From a virus, in IMG/VR virus record IMGVR_UViG_3300006735_000022, positions 1-64,000 of that record: a stretch of DNA of 64,000 nt. One strand, 5' to 3'. How positions within the stretch are numbered: position 1 is the stretch's first letter; every line of letters starts with the position of its first letter. Shown here one piece after another: positions 37,533 through 45,424 of the stretch. The notes beneath the pieces were generated by a model. It did not search any database, was not told the origin of the DNA, and was given only the letters and a program-made list of their open reading frames with translations. The translations under genes and the position numbers were made by a program.

Positions 37533-38566
37533 AAGTTGGAATCATTGGTCTAGGTAGGATGGGCGAGGGTATGTCTCGCCGCATGCTAGCAGCAGGCATC
37601 GAAGTCCATGGATACAGAAACAACTACTCAAAAGCACAGGAACAATTTGAGAAGGGTTATCTTAGTGGGGTCACCACTTCTATTCAAACCCTGACTGAAG
37701 TAGTTCATCAATCAGATAGTCAGGTTGGCAAGGCACCTGGCATCTTCATGATGGTAGTCCCTGCAGAAAACGTTGAGGGAACCATCGATGAGTTACTACA
37801 GTTTTGTGGTGAGGGTGATATTATTATTGATCACGGCAATAGCAACTTTGCGGATTCTCGACGGAGAGCAGAAAGGCTTTCTAAGTTGGGCATCCAATAT
37901 CTTGACTGTGGCACTAGTGGTGGTGTGTATGGTTTGGACCGTGGATACTGTCTTATGGTTGGTGGTTCAGATCATGCAGTATCCGTCTGCTCTCCAATCT
38001 TTAGAGCACTCGCACCTGGTATTGCCTCTGCACCCCGTACAGATCCACTCACCCATGCAACCTCTGCAGAGTATGGGTGGTTACATTGCGGGGGTCCTGG
38101 AGCAGGTCACTTTGTGAAGATGGTCCACAACGGTGTGGAGTATGGTATAATGCAAGCGTATGCTGAAGGATTCAACATCCTAAATGCAGCAAACGATGGT
38201 AGTTCTTATGTGAAAGAGGGTGATGCAGAGGTCGCTCCGATGGCGAATCCAAAGGACTACCAATACGATATTGACTGTGCTGAGGTCGCTGAGTTATGGC
38301 GTCGTGGCAGCGTGGTTGGTAGTTGGTTATTGGATCTTACTGCGGATGTATATCGAAGCGATCCAAAGCTTGATAAGTTCCCTGGAGGAGTTTCCGACTC
38401 CGGTGAGGGTCGCTGGACTGTTCATGCCGCTGTCGATCTGGGTGTCCCCGCTCCTGTTATTACTGAAGCGTTGTATCAACGTTTTGGTTCTCGTAAACTG
38501 GGCGATTACGCGAACAGGGTACTGAACGGTATGCGTTATATGTTCGGTGGGCACAATGTTAGATAA
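37529..38566 (+). CDS. gnd: 6-phosphogluconate dehydrogenase
   Basis: The 345-residue protein has the NAD(P)-binding GIIGLGRMGEGMSRRML, the substrate-binding LDCGTSGG and the catalytic HFVKMVHNGVEYG (Lys and Asn), followed by the ELWRRGSVVGSWLLDL helix. It belongs to the short, YqeC-like decarboxylating type rather than the long dimeric type. It converts 6-phosphogluconate to ribulose-5-phosphate, following zwf. A gene for 6-phosphogluconolactonase was not seen; that step can be spontaneous or host-made. Confidence 0.95.
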   Translation: MKVGIIGLGRMGEGMSRRMLAAGIEVHGYRNNYSKAQEQFEKGYLSGVTTSIQTLTEVVHQSDSQVGKAPGIFMMVVPAENVEGTIDELLQFCGEGDIIIDHGNSNFADSRRRAERLSKLGIQYLDCGTSGGVYGLDRGYCLMVGGSDHAVSVCSPIFRALAPGIASAPRTDPLTHATSAEYGWLHCGGPGAGHFVKMVHNGVEYGIMQAYAEGFNILNAANDGSSYVKEGDAEVAPMANPKDYQYDIDCAEVAELWRRGSVVGSWLLDLTADVYRSDPKLDKFPGGVSDSGEGRWTVHAAVDLGVPAPVITEALYQRFGSRKLGDYANRVLNGMRYMFGGHNVR

Positions 38567-38750
38567 ATCTATTATATTAGTTGCATGTTTCACCCCACTC
38601 GTAATAATTTTTATCGTTATGAAGTTAGCAGTGTGGGTTAGTGCAACCTGGTCTGAAGAGAAGTATGTCGAAGCAGAATCCAGAAAACAACACGGACCTT
38701 ATGTGGCAGATGCATATGCAGATGTTGACGAGGAGGAAGAGGAATATTGA
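38556..38750 (+). CDS. Small membrane protein with acidic tail
   Basis: The 64-residue protein has one hydrophobic segment (IILVACFTPLVIIFIVMKLAVWV) and an acidic tail (DADEEEEEY-like: DVDEEEEEY). ATG 38556 overlaps gnd by 11 bases; a GTG at 38547 is also in frame. Single-span, cytoplasmic acidic tail. Function unknown. Confidence 0.6.
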   Translation: MLDKSIILVACFTPLVIIFIVMKLAVWVSATWSEEKYVEAESRKQHGPYVADAYADVDEEEEEY

Positions 38751-38892
38751 AGTAGCAAGAATTATAGATGATGCGATTACTGATTACTACTCTTCTCTAG
38801 GTCTACCTGTTCCTAATTGGAAGACAAAAAAAGACCCTGAGTGGTGGACTAGATACCTTATAGACTTGGGTATTGAACCCCGTAATCCTTGA
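38665..38892 (+). CDS. Small hypothetical protein
   Basis: The 75-residue protein has a polar, Met-rich start and a more structured end (VARIIDDAITDYYSSLGLPVPNW; DPEWWTRYLIDLGIEPRNP). GAAGAGAAG just before ATG 38665 gives a good ribosome-binding site; 38701 is another start. It overlaps the previous gene by 86 bases. Not recognised. Confidence 0.6.
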   Translation: MSKQNPENNTDLMWQMHMQMLTRRKRNIEVARIIDDAITDYYSSLGLPVPNWKTKKDPEWWTRYLIDLGIEPRNP

Positions 38893-39032
38893 ACTTATTA
38901 TTACGACCACTTGACAATGTAACTGACCCAGTTTGGAGTGTGATTATATCAATCATACTCCTTCTTGTTGCTGTTTTATATGTTGTGATCTATATACTAA
39001 AGATTGACCAGAAAGAAAGTGGAGATCCCTAA
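38889..39032 (+). CDS. 47-residue membrane protein (TTG start)
   Basis: The ORF starts at TTG 38889, overlapping the previous stop (TTGA), and encodes LRPLDNVTDPVWS followed by one transmembrane segment (VIISIILLLVAVLYVVIYIL) and a polar end, KIDQKESGDP. TTGA coupling is used elsewhere in this genome (56874), which makes the unusual start plausible. Function unknown. Confidence 0.45.
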   Translation: MNLLLRPLDNVTDPVWSVIISIILLLVAVLYVVIYILKIDQKESGDP

Positions 39033-39786
39033 TATATCAGTAAGGGGTTTTGGTATTCCAACCTTACAGGTAGGACAACTGGACATCAGAGATATCAGAA
39101 CGCAGTCACCACCTGCTTGGTCTATCTCTCCACCCACGGCAGTGCCCATCTACCCACCAGTCACTGAGAGTGTGGGTGTTCCCATTGTCAATGTTCCTGG
39201 ATGTGTTGAGGCACACAGGGATAGTGGTGAGAATCAGAATCTAAAGAACGAGGATAAAGAGGGGACCTTAGTATATTGTGATGCTGGCACACCTTCTTTC
39301 AGTCCTATTGACTATGATACAAATAAACTAGACATCAAACAGGGGACACCTCCTCCCCCTATTGTTCCACCTAGTAAGACACCGGAGCAGACGACACCAC
39401 AGACTCCAGGCATACCAAAACGACCCTCATGTAAAGAGGGTGAGCAGTATAATCAAGCAAAGAGAGTTTGTGAGATCATTCAGGTACCTCCTAAGGTAGA
39501 AGAAGAGATACCTTGGACTGAGCAGTACCTACCGTCACCAGCAGCGGTAACTACTACCGCCTCAATCGCTGTAGTTGCGACGACTTCTGCACTGCTCGCA
39601 AAACCTCTCGCTGATCTTCTGTTGAAAGTGGTGAAACCTGTAACGAAGAAGATTGTGAAGAAGATTGCCGCAATACGGAAGAAGAAGATCCCGGTACTAT
39701 CGGTTTCGTCTCGCCGGGCTGAACAACGGGAGCGGAACCAGGCGATTCAGAAGTTGAAGTCCGCCCTCCGCCAGCGGAAGAGATAG
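39019..39786 (+). CDS. Pro-rich protein with membrane segment and basic tail
   Basis: The 255-residue protein (GTG 39019; TTG 39004 also in frame) begins VEIPNISVRGFGIPTLQVGQ. It has a Pro/Thr-rich middle with a Cys pair (SCKEGEQYNQAKRVC), one hydrophobic segment (TTTASIAVVATTSALLAKPLADLLLKV) and a very basic C-terminus (KKIVKKIAAIRKKK; LKSALRQRKR). It resembles a conserved cyanophage protein that I know only as hypothetical. Its last 233 bases are antisense to the 3' end of the minus-strand gene at 39554. Possible membrane-penetrating or virion role; unknown. Confidence 0.75.
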   Translation: MEIPNISVRGFGIPTLQVGQLDIRDIRTQSPPAWSISPPTAVPIYPPVTESVGVPIVNVPGCVEAHRDSGENQNLKNEDKEGTLVYCDAGTPSFSPIDYDTNKLDIKQGTPPPPIVPPSKTPEQTTPQTPGIPKRPSCKEGEQYNQAKRVCEIIQVPPKVEEEIPWTEQYLPSPAAVTTTASIAVVATTSALLAKPLADLLLKVVKPVTKKIVKKIAAIRKKKIPVLSVSSRRAEQRERNQAIQKLKSALRQRKR

Positions 39787-40591
39787 GTTGTGGAATAGTA
39801 TGACGGTGTGGTCTAATAGCATCAATACTATCTACCATTACATCTGCACAGATGGCAGCATACTTTGTTCCAGGTCTAAAATAAATTCCTGCCTTCTTCA
39901 ATTCGCCACAATTTTTTAGTCTCGCAATCTCAAAGTCGAGACGTTTGTTGGCAACCAACTGTTCCTGTAATGAGATTTGAGTCTCTGCTGCTCTCTTACA
40001 ACGTGCCTGTAATCCTCCATCTAGAGGTAGAGATAGTGTGGCAGAGAGACCAATGCTAGTGCTATAGTTATCTTTCTGTCCTGTGCGAACTGGTTTCCTC
40101 CAGACTTCACGTCCAGGATTGTCTGGGATACCATCTCCTTGCATCTCCATGACAGTGATAGTCATGTCTGCACCATCTTCAAACCACCTAGTACCATCTT
40201 CTTTGGTGGTGGTGTTGTAGTGTGGTTCCCAAGGATAGTTTTTTACATTTCTCTGAACCTCAACTAACCGTCCATCAAAATCGGTCATGTCATATTGAGG
40301 TTCAAAGTACATTGACTCGAACGGATCCTTCTTGGATTGTGCGTGTGTAATGTAAGGTGTAAAGTTGGCAGTGGGACCTTGGCAACTGATCCCTCCGCCA
40401 TAAGTGTTAGTAATATATGGACCTTGTAATACCTGAATGGCTTGGTTGGTCACCGAGCCAGAGCTATTCGCTATCGGATTTGCTGTTGCACTTACACCCC
40501 CGACACCTTCCGCCAGTGTGGCAGGGGCAATCGCAAGTTGAGTTAGACATAGGACTACTGGGTAAAGATACTTGTGGTGTCGGTTACGCTT
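39554..40591 (-). CDS. Secreted protein of unknown function, start codon unclear
   Basis: The frame is open from 40849 to 39554 on the minus strand, but only the part from about 40600 reads like protein. It has a signal peptide (KYLYPVVLCLTQLAIAPATLA/EG), then SSGSVTNQAIQVLQGPYITNTYGGG, a Cys-containing body (ISCQGP; CKRAAETQ; LKNCGELKKAG; AAICADVM) and a Ser/Pro-rich tail. No ATG, GTG or TTG occurs in frame between the 40849 ATG and the signal peptide, so the start given is approximate. The next in-frame start is GTG 40453, which would remove the signal. The 3' end overlaps the plus-strand gene by 233 bases. I recall similar exported proteins in cyanophages. Confidence 0.65.
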   Translation of the reverse strand, partial: KRNRHHKYLYPVVLCLTQLAIAPATLAEGVGGVSATANPIANSSGSVTNQAIQVLQGPYITNTYGGGISCQGPTANFTPYITHAQSKKDPFESMYFEPQYDMTDFDGRLVEVQRNVKNYPWEPHYNTTTKEDGTRWFEDGADMTITVMEMQGDGIPDNPGREVWRKPVRTGQKDNYSTSIGLSATLSLPLDGGLQARCKRAAETQISLQEQLVANKRLDFEIARLKNCGELKKAGIYFRPGTKYAAICADVMVDSIDAIRPHRHTIPQPISSAGGGRTSTSESPGSAPVVQPGETKPIVPGSSSSVLRQSSSQSSSLQVSPLSTEDQREVLRAVQKSSQLQRLRR

Positions 40592-41007
40592 GTAACCTCG
40601 GTCACTCTTTGGATGACCGTTTGATTTGAAATGCCCGGACCTCGATACGTTTGAGTGAACTGAAACGCTTCTCCGGGATTTGTTATTTTGAACTGAGGTG
40701 AGTTTGCGAAATCCAAAGCCGACTGGGTTGAGGTTACCTGTCCTTCGACTCCTCCCATTGGACTCACTGTCACTGTTGATGTATTGGCTGGTGGTGCTAG
40801 AGAACTGTTCCCGTTGTCCACGTTCACGCCGGTTACGGAGTATTCCCATCCTGTTGAATAATCTATAGAGTTGATCGTTTCAGTCACCTTTGAAGTGGTT
40901 TCCGTGTGACTAGTCATGCTTCCTTGTGTAAAATTAGGCACAACTGGCACGGAATACCCTGGCGAAGCAATACTAAGCAACGCCAGTGTTGCTAGTATCT
41001 GTTTCAT
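40555..41007 (-). CDS. Secreted Thr/Ser-rich protein
   Basis: The 150-residue protein has a clear signal peptide (MKQILATLALLSIASPGYS/VP) and a mature part rich in Thr, Ser, Val and Gln (MTSHTETTSKVTETINSID; VTEVTSVTDTTSIF). Beta-rich, low-complexity composition suggests an exported adhesin-like or matrix protein. It starts two bases after the previous minus-strand gene and its end overlaps the likely N-terminal region of the next one in another frame. Confidence 0.78.
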   Translation of the reverse strand: MKQILATLALLSIASPGYSVPVVPNFTQGSMTSHTETTSKVTETINSIDYSTGWEYSVTGVNVDNGNSSLAPPANTSTVTVSPMGGVEGQVTSTQSALDFANSPQFKITNPGEAFQFTQTYRGPGISNQTVIQRVTEVTSVTDTTSIFTQ

Positions 41008-41009
41008 TT

Positions 41010-41504
41010 TTACCGTACGGTAACTTCGGTAACAAATTGGCCGGTGGCACTTGTACCAGCTCCACCCGGCGTCAAGGTAACAACACCTGCTGAAGTAATA
41101 GTACCGGCGAGGTCACCTGCAGATCCTGCTGCCGTACTAGTTTGACTAGAGTAAGGACTCACAGCACCAACGGAAGGAGCTGTTGTGGTGATGGCATCTC
41201 CGGCAGTGTAAGAAGAACTGAAGGAGAAAGCACTACCAGCGGTTTGCTGAGTAGCAGTGATAGTTGCAGGAGCAGCAACACCATTCGACCCGATGGTTCC
41301 CAGTCCTCCCACTACACCAGCCGTGGTGCCGTCTGAAGTCGTCACGCCGTTTCCGGAAATCGCAAGTGAGTTACCAATTCGCTGCACATTAGTTGCAGCA
41401 GCATCAACGGTGAGTTGTGTAGAGGTAGTCATGCGGTGCGTTAGGTCTGCCTTTGCGGCACCACCCATAGCCAGCAGAGCTACAATAAAAAGTAATCCTT
41501 TCAT
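41010..41504 (-). CDS. Secreted Ala/Thr/Gly-rich protein
   Basis: The 164-residue protein starts with a signal peptide (MKGLLFIVALLAMGGAAKA/DL) and is otherwise Ala/Thr/Gly/Ser-rich with almost no charged residues. It ends VTEVTVR, echoing VTEVTSVTD in the next gene. It is the first gene of the only minus-strand operon in the window. Such composition is seen in secreted or surface-exposed beta-structured proteins. Function unknown. Confidence 0.8.
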   Translation of the reverse strand: MKGLLFIVALLAMGGAAKADLTHRMTTSTQLTVDAAATNVQRIGNSLAISGNGVTTSDGTTAGVVGGLGTIGSNGVAAPATITATQQTAGSAFSFSSSYTAGDAITTTAPSVGAVSPYSSQTSTAAGSAGDLAGTITSAGVVTLTPGGAGTSATGQFVTEVTVR

Positions 41505-41564
41505 TGATACTCAGATATTATGCTGTACTGTATATATGATATATAGATGGCGCTCTTCATTATT
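41505..41564. promoter_or_regulatory. Divergent intergenic region
   Basis: These 60 bases separate the minus-strand operon from talC and must hold both promoters. The stretch TATATATGATATATAG (41531-41546 region) is A/T-rich and palindrome-like and could serve as a -10 for either strand; no confident -35 was found. Confidence 0.4.
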
Positions 41565-42218
41565 ATGAAAATTTTTCTGGACACTGCGGATACTGAAGTC
41601 ATCAATCGCCACATGCACACTGGATTGATTGATGGAGTTACAACTAACCCCACATTGATGCTGAAGAGTGGTAGATGTCCTGACGATGTTTACCAGGAAC
41701 TCATTGACATGGGTCTCACCGATGTCAGCATGGAGGTGGGTGGTAATGCAATGGAGATGCATGAAGAAGGTTTCCGTCTCGCCAAAAAATTCGGATCCTG
41801 TGCTACAATCAAAGTTCCATGTACCCCTGATGGTCTCTGGGTATGTAAGCAACTTTCAAGAGAACTGATCAAGGTCAACGTCACCCTGATCTTTAGTGCT
41901 GCTCAGGCAATCCTTGCTGCCAAAGCAGGTGCTACATACGTTTCCCCATTCGTGGGTCGCTATGATGACAACAGCATTAGTGGTCTCGAACTTGTCCGAT
42001 CTATTAGTGAGTTGTATGCTCGCCAAAGTGTGAGGACTAAGGTGCTTGCAGCATCTCTCCGTGATGTGTATAAGGTTACTCGCTGTTTCTATAATGGAGC
42101 AGACATTGTGACCATGCCGCCAGCAATTTTTGAGAAGATGTATAACCATGTTCTGACTGACGCTGGGTTGGCAATCTTCAACGATAACTTGGACGAAATC
42201 CGTAATGCGAATCATTGA
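41565..42218 (+). CDS. talC: Transaldolase TalC
   Basis: The 217-residue protein is a short, fructose-6-phosphate-aldolase-type transaldolase: MKIFLDTAD start, GVTTNPTLM, VSMEVGGNA, TIKVPCTPDG (Schiff-base Lys), NVTLIFSAAQA and TYVSPFVGRYDD. It moves a dihydroxyacetone unit between sugar phosphates in the pentose phosphate path. Cyanophage TalC belongs to this type and is known to be expressed during infection. The start is ATG 41565; 41547 is in frame but lies in the promoter region. Confidence 0.95.
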   Translation: MKIFLDTADTEVINRHMHTGLIDGVTTNPTLMLKSGRCPDDVYQELIDMGLTDVSMEVGGNAMEMHEEGFRLAKKFGSCATIKVPCTPDGLWVCKQLSRELIKVNVTLIFSAAQAILAAKAGATYVSPFVGRYDDNSISGLELVRSISELYARQSVRTKVLAASLRDVYKVTRCFYNGADIVTMPPAIFEKMYNHVLTDAGLAIFNDNLDEIRNANH

Positions 42219-42759
42219 TTATCCTGTTTCTGAAGATTTGATCGACCAATGTATTGGAGAGATCAATAGTAAGAAGAAACATGATTGCTGGGGAGTCAGC
42301 AAGTGGAAGTGGGGTGCCACACTCCAGACTCTTTCTATGAAGAGTTTTTGTCTGTCGGCAAAACCATGCACAGATATCTACAAGCGGTTGAGGAATGAGA
42401 CCTCACCTTGGTTACCATTTGTGCCTACTGCTATCAACTACCATGTGTGGTTGCCTGGTTCTGGTATCAACTGGCATAATGATGGTGACTATGTGTATGG
42501 TGCCACTCTCCACTTGACTGATTGGCCTGCTGAACATGGTGGTCTCTTCTTGTGGAAGGATCATGATGATAAGTTGCATACAATTCAACCCAAAAGAAAC
42601 ATCCTAGTAATCAATGAGGGTGAAGAAAGGCATGCAGTGACACCTACATGTGTTACTGAGAAAGAAGCTGGTCTTAGAATGTCAGTACAACTATTCTGTA
42701 CAAAGGAATCTGCTTACCGTATTAGAGGAACTAACACCGGAGGAGGTACGAAGGTCTAA
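42205..42759 (+). CDS. 2OG-Fe(II) oxygenase (1)
   Basis: The 184-residue protein has the double-stranded beta-helix iron site: INWHNDGDY (His-x-Asp), EERHAVTP (second His) and GLRMSVQLF (Arg for 2-oxoglutarate). HVWLPGSG and LFLWKDHDD are typical surrounding strands. Such oxygenases hydroxylate protein, nucleic acid, sugar or lipid. It overlaps talC by 14 bases and ends in TAATG with the next gene. It opens a run of sugar-related genes. Confidence 0.88.
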   Translation: MRIIDYPVSEDLIDQCIGEINSKKKHDCWGVSKWKWGATLQTLSMKSFCLSAKPCTDIYKRLRNETSPWLPFVPTAINYHVWLPGSGINWHNDGDYVYGATLHLTDWPAEHGGLFLWKDHDDKLHTIQPKRNILVINEGEERHAVTPTCVTEKEAGLRMSVQLFCTKESAYRIRGTNTGGGTKV

Positions 42760-43022
42760 TGGAACATAGATTCAAATGCTTGCAATGTAATAAAGAAATG
42801 GAAGACCTCGGTAGGTTTACTACCTGTGGTTGCCCTAATGTGATGTCGTATTATAATGGTAAGATTACTGCCATGGATCTTGAGATGGTGGTTGAGGTAG
42901 CAATCCCTCAGCGTACCCCTGAGGTCCATAAACCATCCAGTTATCTGAAACCCGAAGACCTCCAGTATCAGGAGCAAAGGAAGCAGAGGAAGGTACGTAG
43001 ATTGCAATATGATGTGCGATAA
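42759..43022 (+). CDS. Zinc-ribbon-like small protein
   Basis: The 87-residue protein has FKCLQCNKEM and TTCGCPNVM, a Cys-x-x-Cys then Cys-x-Cys arrangement of a small zinc ribbon, followed by a charged helix ending KQRKVRRLQYDVR. Phage proteins of this kind are common and mostly uncharacterised. Its stop (TAA) sits in the late octamer GATAAATA at 43018, so it ends at the start of the next unit. Confidence 0.75.
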   Translation: MEHRFKCLQCNKEMEDLGRFTTCGCPNVMSYYNGKITAMDLEMVVEVAIPQRTPEVHKPSSYLKPEDLQYQEQRKQRKVRRLQYDVR

Positions 43023-43054
43023 ATATTGACAAGACCCCTTGGGTCTACTATACT
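43018..43054 (+). promoter_or_regulatory. Overlapping early and late promoter of the sugar island
   Basis: GATAAATA (43018-43025), identical to the psbA octamer, directly precedes TTGACA (43026-43031), a 17-base spacer and TATACT (43049-43054). The spacer holds a perfect palindrome, AGACCC-CTT-GGGTCT (43032-43046), which could be an operator for the sigma70 promoter or the first hairpin of the late transcript. The following gene at 43076 leads into the long glycosylation operon. Confidence 0.8.
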
Positions 43055-43075
43055 ATTGTCAAATACGCTCTCCCA

Positions 43076-43303
43076 ATGTCCAGAGGATTATTCCTTTCCA
43101 AGTTCAAAAACTACACTCAAATCTTGGTTGCTGCTGTAGAGGAAAAAACTGATCTAGAATTTGATCACCCCTCCCTCTACGAAAACTTGATTACTCACTA
43201 CAAAGATCAAGAAGTTTACTTCTATGAGGATCAAGAAAAAAACTACGATGTAGTGATCGACAAGTTGGAGTATGATCTTTTGAACTCAGGTGTAATGGGA
43301 TGA
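43076..43303 (+). CDS. Small protein heading the sugar operon
   Basis: The 75-residue protein is helical and acidic (FLSKFKNYTQILVAAVEEKTD; YYEDQEKNYDVVIDKLEYDLL-like). It sits immediately behind the double promoter at 43018 and overlaps the cupin gene by four bases. No motif is recognised; a regulatory or chaperone role for the operon is possible but unsupported. Confidence 0.7.
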   Translation: MSRGLFLSKFKNYTQILVAAVEEKTDLEFDHPSLYENLITHYKDQEVYFYEDQEKNYDVVIDKLEYDLLNSGVMG

Positions 43304-43659
43304 GGGAAGATCGCCCTTGGGGTTGGTATGAAACTATTGAGGATGGCGAAGGATACAGAGTAAAAAAAATCCACGTCAATCCAGGGCAACGTTTCTCACT
43401 ACAATTCCATAGAAAAAGATCCGAACATTGGGTCATCATTGATGGTTCAGGTATGGTAACTCTTGGCAACTGTGACCACGATGCTAGACCTGGCAGTTGC
43501 TTTACCATAGGTATTGAGCAACGGCATCGTGCCACAGCAAGTGAGGATGGTCTCACTTTTATTGAGGTGCAAAGAGGTGAGTGTAGTGAGAGAGATATTG
43601 TTAGACTAGAAGATGACTACGGTCGTCACGCACCGACCTTTCTGGAATTGTTGACATGA
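43300..43659 (+). CDS. Cupin, mannose-6-phosphate isomerase type II-like
   Basis: The 119-residue protein matches the C-terminal cupin of bifunctional ManC/AlgA enzymes: RPWGWYETI, VNPGQRFSLQFHRKRSEHWVI (metal His and Glu; in parts), PGSCFTIGIEQRHR and FIEVQRGE. It would interconvert fructose-6-phosphate and mannose-6-phosphate. The guanylyltransferase half of ManC is missing, so GDP-mannose must come from the host. It is the first enzyme of the island and points to a mannose-derived precursor, consistent with the GDP-mannose 3,5-epimerase downstream. Confidence 0.88.
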   Translation: MREDRPWGWYETIEDGEGYRVKKIHVNPGQRFSLQFHRKRSEHWVIIDGSGMVTLGNCDHDARPGSCFTIGIEQRHRATASEDGLTFIEVQRGECSERDIVRLEDDYGRHAPTFLELLT

Positions 43660-44600
43660 CATATATGGTGACCGGCGGTGCCGGGTTCATCGGGAGTAAC
43701 TTCTTACACTTCCTTCGTAAGAGAACTGATGAAGAGATTGTTGTTATTGATAACCTGACATATGCTGCTGACCTGAGGTTCATCCCTAGGTCACAGCAGT
43801 TCAAGTTTGAATGGTGTGACATTACAAATGAAGAGCATGTTCACTTCTTATTTGAGAAGTATGCTCCAAGAAAGATATGGCACTTTGCTGCTGAGAGTCA
43901 TGTAGATAATAGTATTACCAACTACAGACCATTCTTAGAATCAAATGTTGTTGGTACTATCAATCTACTCAACGCATCCCTGAACATGGGGATCGAAAAG
44001 TTCCATCACATTTCTACTGATGAGGTGTATGGATCTCTTGAGTATGATGACATAGAACTCTTTACTGAAGAGACTCCATACAATCCTAGGAACCCATACT
44101 CTGCGAGCAAGGCAGCATCAGATCATTATGTCAAGACATGGCACAACACATATGATCTACCGTATCTGATTACCAACTGTAGTAATAACTATGGAAGGCA
44201 TCAGCACGAAGAGAAACTGATTCCTAAGATTATCAAACGTGCCATGAAGGATAACATCACCTACATGTATGGTGGTGGTCAACAGATTCGTGACTGGTTG
44301 TCTGTGGTAGATCACTGCAAAGCAATCTGGTCTCTGGAAGAACACGGTATCATCAACGATCAATTCAATATTGGTGGTGGATGTGAGATGAGAAACATTG
44401 ATGTCACCAAGATGGTGCTTGATATTATCGATAAACCTTATGGTCTTATTGGTATCTCAGATCAAAGACCGGGACAGGACAAGCGGTATGCCATAGATCA
44501 TGGTAAAATAACAAGGACTACGGGGTGGGAACCCGAAATTGAATTTGAACTTGGATTGCGAGCAACTGTATCATGGTACTTAGAAAGATGGGGAATGTGA
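43656..44600 (+). CDS. NDP-glucose 4,6-dehydratase (RmlB-like)
   Basis: The 314-residue extended SDR has GGAGFIGSN, AAESHVDNSI, HISTDEVYG (the Asp-Glu catalytic pair of 4,6-dehydratases), NPYSASKAASD (Tyr-x3-Lys), NNYGRHQHEEKLIP and IRDWLSVVDH. This is the dTDP-glucose 4,6-dehydratase pattern, giving an NDP-4-keto-6-deoxy sugar, the substrate of the E1-type enzyme two genes downstream. Nucleotide (dTDP, CDP or GDP) cannot be read directly. ATGA overlap with the cupin gene; 13-base overlap with the next. Confidence 0.92.
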   Translation: MTYMVTGGAGFIGSNFLHFLRKRTDEEIVVIDNLTYAADLRFIPRSQQFKFEWCDITNEEHVHFLFEKYAPRKIWHFAAESHVDNSITNYRPFLESNVVGTINLLNASLNMGIEKFHHISTDEVYGSLEYDDIELFTEETPYNPRNPYSASKAASDHYVKTWHNTYDLPYLITNCSNNYGRHQHEEKLIPKIIKRAMKDNITYMYGGGQQIRDWLSVVDHCKAIWSLEEHGIINDQFNIGGGCEMRNIDVTKMVLDIIDKPYGLIGISDQRPGQDKRYAIDHGKITRTTGWEPEIEFELGLRATVSWYLERWGM

Positions 44601-45424
44601 AATCATTCAACAGTCCAGTCACTCTCTACGGTCCTGGGTTTGTTGGCGGTAGGTATGCTGAGATGTATCCTGACACCTTGATACAGGAACGTGATGAATA
44701 CAAACCAAAGACTAAGAAGATCCTCTACATGATCTCTACTGTGGACAACTACAACGTCCACAAAGAAGTTGGTTTAGATGTTGATACTAATCTCCGTGTG
44801 TTATGTGATGTCCTAGAGCATTGTCGTAACGAGGACATAGAGTTCAACTTCATTTCATCCTGGTTTGTTTATGGTAAGGGTGGCGAGGTTCCTGCGTTTG
44901 AGGAGTCTCTATGTAATCCTACTGGGTTCTATAGCATCACTAAAAAGTGTGCAGAAGACTTGATCAAGTCTTTCTGTGATGTATACGACATGAAGTATCG
45001 TATTCTTCGCTTGTGTAATGTGTTGGGAGATGATCCCAAAGCATCAAAGCAAAAGAATGCAATCATGTGGATGATCAATCAACTCAAAGTTGACAAACCA
45101 ATCAATCTATATGATGGTGGTAGTCATCGTCGTGACGTTATGCATGTCGATGATGTGTGTCGTGCTATCAAGATGGTGATTGATGACGGGGATTTGAATA
45201 CCACATACAACATCGGGTCAGGTAAACCTACCACCATTGCTGATCTTATTGATACTGCTGCTGCTTGCCTGGGTACTAGATCTCATATAGATAGCATCGA
45301 ACCACCAAAGTTTCACAAGGATGTCCAGACTCAGGACTTCTATCTAGATACAAGTAAACTACAGGAGTTGGGGTTCAAACCCTCCATGGATCACGTTGAG
45401 ATTGTTGAGTCACTATGTCTCTGA
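44588..45424 (+). CDS. NAD-dependent epimerase/reductase (SDR)
   Basis: The 278-residue protein is an atypical extended SDR: YGPGFVGGRY for the dinucleotide loop, FISSWFVYGKGG, FYSITKKCAED (Tyr-x3-Lys) and HRRDVMHVDDV. The nucleotide-binding loop lacks the usual third Gly spacing and the N-terminus is short. It follows the 4,6-dehydratase, so a 4-keto reductase or epimerase for the same sugar is likely. It could provide the reduction step missing from the E1 enzyme, but this is speculative. Confidence 0.85.
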   Translation: MGNVKSFNSPVTLYGPGFVGGRYAEMYPDTLIQERDEYKPKTKKILYMISTVDNYNVHKEVGLDVDTNLRVLCDVLEHCRNEDIEFNFISSWFVYGKGGEVPAFEESLCNPTGFYSITKKCAEDLIKSFCDVYDMKYRILRLCNVLGDDPKASKQKNAIMWMINQLKVDKPINLYDGGSHRRDVMHVDDVCRAIKMVIDDGDLNTTYNIGSGKPTTIADLIDTAAACLGTRSHIDSIEPPKFHKDVQTQDFYLDTSKLQELGFKPSMDHVEIVESLCL

